Assembly: GCA_024235735.1 (NCBI GenBank)
Contig: JACKLU010000023.1
Span: 1 to 25,951 of the forward strand
DNA: 25,951 nucleotides
Reading direction: 5' to 3'
Origin: Burkholderiales bacterium
GTDB lineage: Bacteria; Pseudomonadota; Gammaproteobacteria; Burkholderiales; Nitrosomonadaceae
Below the pieces are notes generated by a model. It did no database searches. It saw only the letters and a list, made by a program, of their open reading frames with translations, and was not told the origin of the DNA. Of this stretch, positions 1 to 9,353 are shown one piece after another. Each line of letters begins with the position of its first letter. Positions within the stretch are counted from its first letter, which is position 1. The position numbers were made by a program, and so were the translations under genes.

Positions 1-1
1 C

Positions 2-187
2 AATGCACACAACGATCCGTTTATGCCCGCCTCGGTTCTGCCCGGCAAAGATGAAGTCTCAACAGCGGTAACGCTGGAATATCCCGAGGAAGGCGGACAC
101 GCCGGTTTTATTCAATCGCCTTTTCCCGGCAGGTTGGACTGGCTGCCGAAAAGGGTAATCAGTTTTTTTCATCATCAGTGCAGATAG
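2..187 (+). CDS. 3' end of a YheT-like alpha/beta hydrolase (partial)
   Basis: An open frame runs from the left edge to TAG at 185-187 and gives about 61 residues. It begins NAHNDPFMPASVLPG, then VTLEYPEEGGHAGFI, and ends in a Trp/Phe-rich stretch (LDWLPKRVISFF). The NDPF..P block and the GGHxGF motif, which holds the catalytic His, are what I recall from the C-terminus of the YheT/ABHD family of alpha/beta hydrolases. The Asp in NAHNDPF would be the acid of the triad. The nucleophile Ser and the N-terminus lie outside the window. The gene converges on trhP with a 16-bp gap and no visible terminator hairpin. The family assignment rests on this short tail; the substrate cannot be told. Confidence 0.7.
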   Translation, partial: NAHNDPFMPASVLPGKDEVSTAVTLEYPEEGGHAGFIQSPFPGRLDWLPKRVISFFHHQCR

Positions 188-203
188 CGTGTCCGGTAGA
201 TTT

Positions 204-1568
204 CTAGGATAAAAACCGTGCAACAAAAGCGCTGCTGACGTTTCCGGGCACCGGGATGCGCACGCGATGGCCGCTGCCCGGTGCGGCAAAGACCGGCTTG
301 CCTTTGGTGTCGAGCATGCGGGTCAGTTCAACCACCTGATTGCCGGACGGGTGGATGATTTCAAGCCGGTCGCCGACCTGAAAGCGGTTCTTGACCAGCA
401 CCTCGGCCATACCGCTGGATTCGTCGAATGCGGTAATGTCGCCGACATACTGGCTGCGGCTCGATTCGGAATGGCCGCGCAGGTAATTCTGCGTTTCATG
501 CGTCTGGTGACGCTGATAAAAACCGCTGGTATAGCCACGATTGGCCAGTCCTTCCAGTTCCCCGAGCAGCGACAGGTCAAACGCCTTGCCCGCGACGGCG
601 TCGTCAATCGCCTTGCGATAAACCTGCGCGGTGCGGGCGACGTAATACAACGACTTCGTGCGGCCTTCGACCTTGAACGAATCAACGCCGATTTTGACCA
701 GCCGCTCGATATGTTCCACCGCGCGCAGGTCTTTTGAATTCATGATATACGTGCCGTGCTCGTCCTCCAGGATCGGCATGAGCTGTCCGGGACGCTCTTT
801 TTCTTCGATCAGGTAAACCTGGTCGGCCGCCGGATGCCGCTTGAAGCCGGGTTGCTGCTCCGGCTGACTGTCAGCTTCGCGCAGCGCCGCGTTGAAATCA
901 AAATCGATCGTTGCGGCTGATTGAATATCACCGTTATCGCCGTCCTCGCCCGCCGTAACTTTATAATCCCAGCGGCAGGAATTGGTACAGGTGCCCTGAT
1001 TCGGATCGCGGTGATTGAAATACCCGGACAGCAAGCAGCGCCCCGAGTAGGCAATGCACAGCGCGCCATGCACAAAAACCTCGATTTCCATGTCGGGGCA
1101 GAAATCGCGGATCTGCGCGATTTCATCGAGCGACAGTTCACGCGACAAAATAACACGCGTGAGGCCGATTTTCTGCCAGAACTTGACGCCCATGTAATTG
1201 ACGGTATTCGCCTGCACGGAAAGGTGCACCGGCATGTCCGGCCATTTCTCGCGCACCATCATGATCAGGCCGGGGTCGGCCATGATCAGCGCGTCGGGCT
1301 TCATGGCGATGACCGGCGCCATATCGGCCAGATACGTTTTCAGCTTGGCATTATGCGGCATGATATTGCTCGCGACAAAAAATTTCTTACCCAGCGCATG
1401 CGCTTCGGCAATGCCGGTTTGCAGCTGCTCCAAGGCAAATTCGTTATTGCGCGCGCGCAGCGAATAGCGCGGTTGTCCCGCATAGACCGCATCGGCGCCG
1501 TAGGCATACGCCGTATGCATTTTTTCCAGCGATCCGGCGGGAAGTAACAATTCGGGAGTCGTCGACAT
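204..1568 (-). CDS. trhP: Peptidase U32 family protein, TrhP (YegQ)-like tRNA hydroxylation protein
   Basis: The 454-residue product matches the length of E. coli YegQ/TrhP (about 453). It opens with PELLLPAGSLEKM and YGADAVYAGQPRYSLR, the signature start of the U32 family. The core motif EVFVHGALCIAYSGRCLLSG lies at about residues 163-182. Four cysteines (C171, C178, C194, C198) are placed where family members are thought to bind an iron-sulfur cluster. Established role: TrhP works in prephenate-dependent 5-hydroxyuridine formation at tRNA position 34. The older 'collagenase/protease' label is probably wrong for this subgroup. The segment at about residues 204-240 is acidic and less conserved. 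The gene diverges from dnaE across 50 bp. The ATG at 1568 has no clear Shine-Dalgarno, but the N-terminal alignment supports it. Confidence 0.88.
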   Translation of the reverse strand: MSTTPELLLPAGSLEKMHTAYAYGADAVYAGQPRYSLRARNNEFALEQLQTGIAEAHALGKKFFVASNIMPHNAKLKTYLADMAPVIAMKPDALIMADPGLIMMVREKWPDMPVHLSVQANTVNYMGVKFWQKIGLTRVILSRELSLDEIAQIRDFCPDMEIEVFVHGALCIAYSGRCLLSGYFNHRDPNQGTCTNSCRWDYKVTAGEDGDNGDIQSAATIDFDFNAALREADSQPEQQPGFKRHPAADQVYLIEEKERPGQLMPILEDEHGTYIMNSKDLRAVEHIERLVKIGVDSFKVEGRTKSLYYVARTAQVYRKAIDDAVAGKAFDLSLLGELEGLANRGYTSGFYQRHQTHETQNYLRGHSESSRSQYVGDITAFDESSGMAEVLVKNRFQVGDRLEIIHPSGNQVVELTRMLDTKGKPVFAAPGSGHRVRIPVPGNVSSAFVARFLS

Positions 1569-1618
1569 GTTGTAAAATCAAGCTCTATGAAAATCAATGA
1601 AGATCTATTGTAACACCT

Positions 1619-4600
1619 ATGCTTTCCAATTCTGCTGAACCCGCGTTCGTCCACCTGCGCATGCACAGCGAGTTTTCCATAGCGGACAGCACTATCCGGA
1701 TTGATGGCGCGATTTCCAGGGCGGTTGACGATCAAATGCCCGCGCTGGCGCTGACCGATCTGGCCAATCTGTTCGGCGCGGTAAAATTTTATCAGAACAC
1801 CCGCCGCAACGGCATCAAGCCCATCATCGGCAGCGATGTCTGGATCAGTGACGAAACGGAACACGGCAAGCCGCAGCGCGTACTGCTGCTTTGTCAGTCG
1901 TACGCAGGCTATCTGTTGCTGTCACGGCTGCTTTCGCGCGCGTATCTTGAAAATCAGCGTCAGGGCCGCGCTGAAATCCGGCGCTCATGGCTGCATGACG
2001 AACCCGGCGGCACAGACGGACTGATCGCCTTATCCGGCGCGCGTTATGGCGGCATCGGCCAGGCCATTTTAAATCACGATCTACAATCGGCCGAGGAACA
2101 GGCGCAGCTATGGGCCGCACTTTTTCCCGACCGTTTCTACATCGAAATACAGCGTGACGGACATGATCAGGAAGAACACCTGCTGCAACAATCACTGATC
2201 CTCGCCAGCAGAATGAATCTGCCTGTTGTGGCCACGCAGTCCATCCAGTTTCTCGAACCGGACGATTTTGACGCGCACGAAGCCCGCGTCTGCATCGCGG
2301 AAGGTTATATACTCGCTGACCGGCGCAGGCCCAGAACTTTCACCCGGCAGCAGTATTTCAAAACACGGCAGGAAATCGCCGGATTGTTCGCCGACGTTCC
2401 GTCCGCCCTGGCCAATAGCGTCGAAATCGCGCGGCGCTGCAATCTGGAATTTGAACTCGGCGTCAACAAGCTGCCGCTATATCCCACGCCCAATAACGAA
2501 AGCCTGGAAGACTATCTGCGCGACCAGGCCGCCATCGGCTTGAATCAACGCATGACTTCCCTGTATCCCGACGCGACCGAGCGCGCCGCGCAACTGTCGC
2601 GATATCAGGCGCGCCTGGCGTTCGAGGTGGAAACCATCATCACCATGGGTTTTTCCGGTTACTTCCTGATCGTTGCCGACTTCATCAACTGGGCCAAACG
2701 CAATGATGTGCCGGTAGGACCCGGACGCGGTTCCGGCGCCGGCTCGCTGGTGGCTTATTCGTTAGGCATCACCGATCTCGATCCGCTGCGCTATGACCTG
2801 CTGTTTGAGCGTTTCCTGAATCCCGAGCGCGTTTCCATGCCGGATTTCGACATTGACTTCTGCCAGGACCGGCGCGAGCGCGTGATCAACTATGTCAAGC
2901 AACGCTACGGCACCGACAGCGTTTCGCAGATCATCACCTTTGGTTCGATGGCGGCCAAAGCGGTAATCCGCGACATCGGGCGCGTGCTCGATCTGCCCTA
3001 CAATTTCGTCGATCAACTGGCCAAGCTGGTACCGTTTGAAATCGGCATGACGCTGAAAAAAGCGCGTGAAATCGAACCGCAGTTGAACCAGCGCGCCGCC
3101 GAGGAAGAAGACGTGCGCCATTTGCTCGAACTGGCCGAAAGCCTGGAAGGATTGACCCGCAATATCGGCATGCATGCCGGTGGCGTACTGATCGCACCGG
3201 GAAAAATTACCGACTTCTGTCCGGTTTATTGTCCGGATTCAGCGGAATCGGTGGTCAGTCAGCTGGATAAGGATGACGTTGAAAAAATCGGACTGGTCAA
3301 GTTCGACTTTCTGGGGCTGCGGACACTGACCACGCTCGATCGCGCGGTCAGTTACATCAATCAATCCCGCGACAGCACCGATCCTTTTTCACTCACCGGA
3401 CTGCCGCTGGACGATGCGGCCGCCTACACGCTGCTGCGCCAGGGTAACGCGATCGGCATTTTTCAGTTTGAGTCGCGCGGTATGAAAGATTTGCTGCAAA
3501 AAGCGAAACCGGATCGTTTTGAAGACATCATCGCGCTGGTCGCGCTCTACCGCCCCGGCCCGATGGATCTGATACCCGATTTCATCGACCGCAAGCATGG
3601 CGTGCAGAAAATCGAATACCTCGATCCGCGTCTCGAACCGATACTGAGCCCGACCTACGGCATCATGATTTATCAGGAACAGGTGATGCAGATCGCGCAG
3701 GTGATCGGTGGATACAGTCTGGGCAGCGCCGATCTGCTGCGCCGCGCGATGGGCAAGAAGAAAGTCGAGGAAATGGCTCAGCAGCGCGATATTTTCGTCG
3801 CTGGCGCGATCAACAATGGTCTGGACAAGGATAAAGCCGCCGAACTATTCGGTTTGATGGAAAAATTCGCCGGTTACGGCTTCAACAAATCCCACGCCGC
3901 CGCCTATGCACTGATCGCCTATCAAACCGCTTACCTGAAAGCGCGCTATCCCGCCGAATTCATGGCAGCCTGCTTGTCCGCGGACATGGATGACACCGAC
4001 AAGGTGCACAGCTTTATTGTCGACAGCATCGTCAACGCCCTGACGATTCTGCCGCCCGATATCAACCTGTCGGAATACCGTTTTGTTCCCACCGACAACA
4101 AAACCATCCGCTACGGTCTCGGTGCGGTAAAAGGAACAGGTGAATCGGCTATTAGCGCCATCATCGAAGTACGCGAGCAAGGCGGCGCTTTTACCGATTT
4201 TTTCGATTTCTGCAACCGGGTAGACCGGCGCATGATTAACCGCCGGGTAATTGAAGCGCTGATCAGCGTCGGCGCGTTTGACAGTCTGAACGACAATCGC
4301 GCCAGCCTGCTGGCTTCCGTGGGCATTGCCATCGAAGCTGCGGAACAGATCTGCCGCACCGCCAATCAGGCCAGCCTGTTCGGCGACAGCGAGGATTCCC
4401 TGCTGCGACCTGCGCTGATTGAAACCGCACCATGGTCTGAACGCAAAAAACTGCAATACGAAAAACAGGGATTGGGTTTTTATTTCAGCGGGCACCTGTT
4501 CGATACCTATCTTCCTGAAATCCGGCCGTTCATCCGTACTACGCTGAATCGCCTCGCGCCGCAGCGCGAACCGCAGTTGATCGCCGGCATTATTCTTGGG

Positions 4601-5134
4601 GTGCGGGTACAAATGACTCTGCGCGGCCGGATGGCGATTATTACGCTTGACGATGGCAAAGCCGCGATTGAATTGATCGTCTTCGATGAGCTGTTCAATG
4701 ACAACCGCAACTGGCTGAAAGAAGATCAGTTATTGATTGCGGAGGCAAAAATCGGCATCCGCGGACAGTATAACGACAGCGAAAACAGCGAGGTTGCGTA
4801 TTACCGCGGAAAAACTATATGACCTGGCCGGAATCCGCACCCACTTCGCACGGCAAATCAAGGTGCGCTGCAATCCGGAAACCTTGCCCGCAGCCGCCAC
4901 CTTGAAAACCCTGATTCTGCCGTATTCCAGTCAGAACCGGTCTGTCACACCCAGTCCGATGCAGCCGGCCAGCCGTCCGATTCAAGCGACCTGCCCTGTT
5001 TCACTGGTGTATCAGAACGAGAAGCGCTGTGCGAAATCGCGCTGGGCGAAGACTGGCAGGTCATGCTGCACGATGACTTATTGCAGACGCTGAATCAGCA
5101 CTTCAGCGCGGAAAATATTACGGTCGTTTATTGA
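1619..5134 (+). CDS. dnaE: DNA polymerase III alpha subunit, DnaE, with two compensating frameshifts near the 3' end
   Basis: This is the catalytic alpha subunit of the replicative polymerase. The N-terminal PHP domain starts at VHLRMHSEFS. The polymerase core has GPGRGSGAGSLVAYS and PDFDIDFC, with catalytic Asp about 409/411 and 413, and LVKFDFLGLRT with the third Asp near 563. The helix-hairpin-helix region (YGFNKSHAAAYA) and OB-fold (VRVQMTLRGRM) follow. The first frame stops at 4820-4822 after 1067 residues. The conserved sequence continues in the +1 frame from about 4791 (LRITAEKLYDLAGIRTHFA) to about 5020 (CPVSLVYQNE). It then returns to the original frame (ALCEIALGEDWQVMLHDDLL) and ends with ENITVVY at 5132-5134. 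Restored length is about 1171 residues, close to E. coli DnaE (1160). One extra base near 4791 and one missing base near 5021 explain this. Read literally, the protein would lack the end of the OB-fold region and the tau-binding C-terminus. It may be a sequencing error. It converges on odhB with a 10-bp gap. Confidence 0.9.
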
Positions 5135-5144
5135 ACAGATTGAT

Positions 5145-6461
5145 TTATTTTTCCAGCAATGGACTCATCGGATACTCCAGTGCTTCCTTAATCGCCACCA
5201 GCGACAGCACCGCCTCGCGACCATCGATGATGCGGTGATCATACGACAACGCCAGATAGCACATCGGACGGATGACAATCTGACCGTTCTCCACCACCGG
5301 GCGGTCTTTCGTCGCATGAATACCGAGAATCGCGCTTTGCGGCGGATTGATGATCGGTGTCGACAGCATCGAACCATAGACGCCGCCATTGGTGATCGAG
5401 AAGGTGCCGCCGGTCAGTTCTTCGAGGGTCAATTTGCCATCACGTGCGCGTTTCGCCAGATCGGCGATCTGCAGTTCGATTTGCGCCATCGTCAGCCGAT
5501 CGGCATTGCGCAAAATTGGTACAACCAGACCGCGCGGGCTGCCCACTGCGATGCCAATATCATAATAATCATGATAAATAATTTCGTTACCTTCAACCGA
5601 CGCATTGACAATCGGGTATTTCCTGAGCGCCGCGACAACCGCCTTGACAAAAAATGACATGAAGCCCAGCTTTACGCCATGCTCTTTTTCAAATTCAGCG
5701 CGATAACGATTGCGCAATTCCATCACCGCCTGCATGTTGACTTCGTTGAAGGTTGTCAATATCGCCGCGGTCGACTGCGATTCGACCAGTCTTTCAGCGA
5801 TGCGCATGCGCAGCCGCGACATGGTCACGCGGCGATCGATGCGCCCGCCGCCGGTTTCAGCCGCGCCAGGCGCAGCGGCTCCATTTGCCGCCACCGTGGT
5901 TTTTTCTTCAGACTTTTCTTCCTGCGCCGATGCGCGCTCCGGACGGTTTTCCTTTGTTCTGCGTTCCAAATAATCCTGCACATCCTCGCGGGTTATGCGT
6001 CCACCTCTGCCGGTACCCTTGATGGATTCCGTCTCGGAAGCTTTAAGATGATTTTCCTCGGCAAGTTTGCGTGCGGCAGGCATCAGCATCGGAATGGTGA
6101 CATCAGCTTCCTGCGCGGCGTCGGACGCCATTTCCCCGGCTCCGGTTTTTTTGGCGGCAGCCTCCCCTTTTGCAACGTCTGGCGATGTTTTCTCCGCTTC
6201 CGCCGACTCCGCTTTCCCTGCCGCTTCGGTATCAATGGTGGCGATGACTTCACCGCTGGTTACCGTAGCACCATCGCCCTTGATGATTTCCTTTAACACA
6301 CCACTCTGCGGGGCAGGCAGCTCCAGTACAACTTTATCGGTCTCGACGTCGATCAGATTTTCATCACGTTTAACCGCGTCACCCTGTTTTTTATGCCATG
6401 AAACCAGTGTCGCTTCCGCAACGGATTCAGATAACACGGGTACTTTGACTTCAATTAACAT
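5145..6461 (-). CDS. odhB: 2-oxoglutarate dehydrogenase E2, dihydrolipoamide succinyltransferase
   Basis: This is E2 (OdhB/SucB) of the 2-oxoglutarate dehydrogenase complex. It transfers the succinyl group from the lipoyl arm to CoA. The 438 residues hold a lipoyl domain at about 1-77 with the lipoylated Lys43 in DVETDKVVLE. An Ala/Glu/Lys linker follows, then a peripheral subunit-binding domain at about 124-165 (PAARKLAEENHL, GTGRGGRITREDV). A second linker is followed by the catalytic domain at about 208-438, with SYDHRIIDGREAV carrying catalytic His409 and Asp413. The start is supported by AAAGGAGG just upstream of the ATG. It lies 15 bp after odhA on the same strand. The E3 gene lpd, often next in line, is not here; dnaE comes instead on the opposite strand. 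Synonym: sucB. Confidence 0.95.
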   Translation of the reverse strand: MLIEVKVPVLSESVAEATLVSWHKKQGDAVKRDENLIDVETDKVVLELPAPQSGVLKEIIKGDGATVTSGEVIATIDTEAAGKAESAEAEKTSPDVAKGEAAAKKTGAGEMASDAAQEADVTIPMLMPAARKLAEENHLKASETESIKGTGRGGRITREDVQDYLERRTKENRPERASAQEEKSEEKTTVAANGAAAPGAAETGGGRIDRRVTMSRLRMRIAERLVESQSTAAILTTFNEVNMQAVMELRNRYRAEFEKEHGVKLGFMSFFVKAVVAALRKYPIVNASVEGNEIIYHDYYDIGIAVGSPRGLVVPILRNADRLTMAQIELQIADLAKRARDGKLTLEELTGGTFSITNGGVYGSMLSTPIINPPQSAILGIHATKDRPVVENGQIVIRPMCYLALSYDHRIIDGREAVLSLVAIKEALEYPMSPLLEK

Positions 6462-6476
6462 AGCGCCTCCTTTGCC

Positions 6477-9332
6477 TCAGATTGTTTCCCGGAATGCCGC
6501 TTCGATCACTTCTTTCTGCTGCTGCTTGTGTATCGCCAGATACCCCACGGAAGGCGATGCCGATGACGGGCGCAACGCATAGCCGATGATCTGATCCGGC
6601 CTCATGTTGCGCAGCAGATAATGCTGAATGCGGTGCCATGCGCCCTGATTACCCGGTTCTTCCTGGCACCAGACGACTTCTTTCGCCTTGCCGTAGCGTT
6701 TGATCTCCGCCTTGAATTCTTCATGCGGAAACGGATACAGCTGCTCAAGCCGGATAATCGCCATGTCGGTTATCTGCTGTGCCGTGCGATGCGCGATAAG
6801 ATCATAATAAATTTTTCCGCTGCACACGATGATTCTGCGCACTTTGTCGGGATCAATCGTTTCGGCTTCGGCAATGACCGGGCGAAACATGCCTTCGGCC
6901 AGTTCTTCGAGACTTGAAGTTGATTCCCTGAGTCGCAACATGCTTTTGGGACTCATAATAATCAGCGGTTTGCGCATATCACGGATCATCTGGCGGCGCA
7001 GCAGATGAAACATCTGCGCAGGCGTGGACGGCACGCAAACCTGTATGTTGTAATCCGCGCACAGTTGCAGATAGCGCTCCAGTCGCGCCGAGGAATGCTC
7101 CGGCCCCTGCCCTTCGTAGCCATGCGGCAGCATCATCACCAGTCCGCACAGGCGCCCCCACTTGGCTTCGCCGGAAGTGATGAACTGATCGACGACCACT
7201 TGCGCGCCATTGGCGAAATCGCCGAACTGCGCTTCCCAGATCACCAATTCGTGTGGTTGTGCCGTCGCGTAACCATATTCAAAGCCCAGCACCGCTTCTT
7301 CCGACAGGATCGAGTTAATGACCATGAAATCGGGTTGTCCGGGCGTAATATGGCGCAATGGAATGCAGGTGTTGTTTTCCTCAAGCGTTGTATCCTGGTT
7401 GTGCAAGACAGCATGGCGGTGAAAAAATGTACCACGCTCGGAATCCTGCCCGGAAAGCCGCACCGGAAATCCTTCATAAAGCAATGCCGCATAGGCCAGA
7501 TTTTCAGCCATACCCCAGTCAAGCGGCAGCTTTCCTGCGCCCATCTGGCGGCGGTCTTCAATAATTTTCTCAACCCGCTTGTGTAATACAAAATTTTCCG
7601 GAATATCCGTCAAACGCGCCGCCAGTTGTTTCAGAATATCGAGTGATATGCCGGTTTTCACCGGTGCGTTCCACTTGATCGGCTTCATGAAAGCCTGCCA
7701 GTTTACTAAATAAGGTGATTTATAGTTGTAGCGGATTCTTTTGTTTGGATTGATTCCGGCATCCATGGCGTCGCGGTATGCCTGCACCATGGCTTCCGCC
7801 TCTCCGGACGCAATCACGCCATCCGCCTCGAGTTTCTCGGCATAACGCTGCCGTGTTCCTGGATGCTGATTGATGACCTGATACATTCTGGGCTGCGTCA
7901 CCATCGGGTCATCCTGTTCGTTATGCCCCAGGCGGCGGAAACATACCATGTCGATGACGACATCCTTATGGAATGTCATGCGAAAATCCAGCGCAAGCTC
8001 GGTAATCATGCATACGGCTTCAGGATCATCGCCATTGACATGAAAAACGGGGGTTTCTATCATTTTGGCCACGTCGGTGCAATACAACGTGGAGCGGCTT
8101 TCGCGCGGATCCGAAGTGGTGAAGCCGATTTGATTGTTAATGATGATATGCACAGTACCACCGGTGCCATAGCCACGTGTCTGCGACAGATTCAGCGTTT
8201 CCATCACCACACCCTGCCCGGCGAACGCGGCGTCACCATGAATCAGCACCGGCAGGACACGATCTCCCGCCCTGTCCTTCATGCGATGCTGCCGCGCACG
8301 CACCGATCCTTCCACAACCGGATTGACAATTTCAAGGTGCGACGGATTAAACGCCAGCGCCAGACGCACCAGCCCACCCGCAGTATCCATCGCGGAGGAA
8401 AAACCCTGGTGGTATTTTACATCGCCTGAAGGCAAATCCTGGACATATTTCTCCTCAAACTCACGAAACAAATCCTCCGGCATTTTACCAATCGTATTGA
8501 CCAGCACATTCAGTCTGGCGCGATGCGCCATGCCGATGACGACTTCATTGATGCCGGACTTGCCGGCGTTTTCCAGCAAGCAATCCAGTAACGGGATAAT
8601 GCTTTCGTTGCCTTCACCCGAGAACCGCTTCTGGCCGATGTAGCGGGTATGCAGGTATTTTTCCAGTCCTTCCGCCGCGCTGAGCCGCTCGAGAATACGC
8701 TTCCTGTATTCATTGCTGTAAGCCGGATTGGCGTGTTTGGTTTCGAGTCTGGCCTGAATCCAGCGTTTCTGCTCCACGGACGAGATATACATATACTCCG
8801 CGCCGATGGTTCCGCAGTACGTCTCTCTCAGAATCCGCAGAATTTCCCGCAATGTCGCACGCTCTGGTCCGGCAAGAGAACCCGTGTTAAACACGGTGTC
8901 CATGTCTTTTTCGGTAAAACCGAAACTCGCCGGATCGAGTTCTGTCCGGCAGGGCTTCGGTTCGCTTTGCAGCGGATCGAGCCGCGCCTGACTCAGCCCC
9001 AGATAGCGGTGCGTATTGATCAGTTGAAGCACGGCAATCTGCTTGCGTTCATCGGTATCAGCCTGGATGTTTTCAGGCAAAACAATCAGGCTATCCGTGC
9101 CCCTGTTGCCACTGGTGTCACTGGTGCTTTTGAAGAATACCTCTGTCTTGTCCTCAGGCTGACTCTTGGTCAGCTGACTGACTGAAATATCCCGTGACTG
9201 GTGTAACCGGTCGAAATAATCACGCCACAGTGGGTCAATCGAAACAGGATTATGCAGGTATTCTTCATAGATGGCTTCAACAAAAGGCGCATTAGCGCCA
9301 AACAATACGGAATCCTGCTGCTGTTTATTCAT
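6477..9332 (-). CDS. odhA: 2-oxoglutarate dehydrogenase E1 component
   Basis: This is the thiamine-diphosphate E1 subunit (OdhA/SucA), which decarboxylates 2-oxoglutarate and passes succinyl to the lipoyl arm of OdhB. The product is 951 residues from the ATG at 9332, near the family length of about 930-950. Visible landmarks are the N-terminal E2-binding region (FGANAPFVEAIYEEYL), GMAHRARLN with His270, FNPSHLE at about 329, the ThDP motif region GDAAFAGQG at about 366-374, and NNQIGFTT at about 399. The C-terminal half includes WEAQFGDFANGAQVV and MLPHGYEGQGPEHSSAR. An in-frame TTG 18 bp upstream (9350) would add six residues; I prefer the ATG. Neither start has a good Shine-Dalgarno, so coupling to gltA (21 bp upstream) is likely. 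Synonym: sucA. Confidence 0.95.
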   Translation of the reverse strand: MNKQQQDSVLFGANAPFVEAIYEEYLHNPVSIDPLWRDYFDRLHQSRDISVSQLTKSQPEDKTEVFFKSTSDTSGNRGTDSLIVLPENIQADTDERKQIAVLQLINTHRYLGLSQARLDPLQSEPKPCRTELDPASFGFTEKDMDTVFNTGSLAGPERATLREILRILRETYCGTIGAEYMYISSVEQKRWIQARLETKHANPAYSNEYRKRILERLSAAEGLEKYLHTRYIGQKRFSGEGNESIIPLLDCLLENAGKSGINEVVIGMAHRARLNVLVNTIGKMPEDLFREFEEKYVQDLPSGDVKYHQGFSSAMDTAGGLVRLALAFNPSHLEIVNPVVEGSVRARQHRMKDRAGDRVLPVLIHGDAAFAGQGVVMETLNLSQTRGYGTGGTVHIIINNQIGFTTSDPRESRSTLYCTDVAKMIETPVFHVNGDDPEAVCMITELALDFRMTFHKDVVIDMVCFRRLGHNEQDDPMVTQPRMYQVINQHPGTRQRYAEKLEADGVIASGEAEAMVQAYRDAMDAGINPNKRIRYNYKSPYLVNWQAFMKPIKWNAPVKTGISLDILKQLAARLTDIPENFVLHKRVEKIIEDRRQMGAGKLPLDWGMAENLAYAALLYEGFPVRLSGQDSERGTFFHRHAVLHNQDTTLEENNTCIPLRHITPGQPDFMVINSILSEEAVLGFEYGYATAQPHELVIWEAQFGDFANGAQVVVDQFITSGEAKWGRLCGLVMMLPHGYEGQGPEHSSARLERYLQLCADYNIQVCVPSTPAQMFHLLRRQMIRDMRKPLIIMSPKSMLRLRESTSSLEELAEGMFRPVIAEAETIDPDKVRRIIVCSGKIYYDLIAHRTAQQITDMAIIRLEQLYPFPHEEFKAEIKRYGKAKEVVWCQEEPGNQGAWHRIQHYLLRNMRPDQIIGYALRPSSASPSVGYLAIHKQQQKEVIEAAFRETI

Positions 9333-9353
9333 CACTGCGCCGCTGCTCAATAA

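Noticed and set aside
1569..1618. Promoters between trhP and dnaE
   Set aside because: Several loose matches exist (for example TTGATT with TACAAC on the minus strand), but none gives a convincing pair with a sensible leader.
4737..5093. Separate 118-residue gene after dnaE
   Set aside because: Its middle part is the out-of-frame DnaE C-terminus, and its start overlaps the dnaE frame; best explained as part of a frameshifted dnaE.
9330..9350. TTG start at 9350 for odhA, giving six extra residues
   Set aside because: The ATG at 9332 is in frame and fits the family N-terminus; neither has a Shine-Dalgarno, and the TTG offers no added support.
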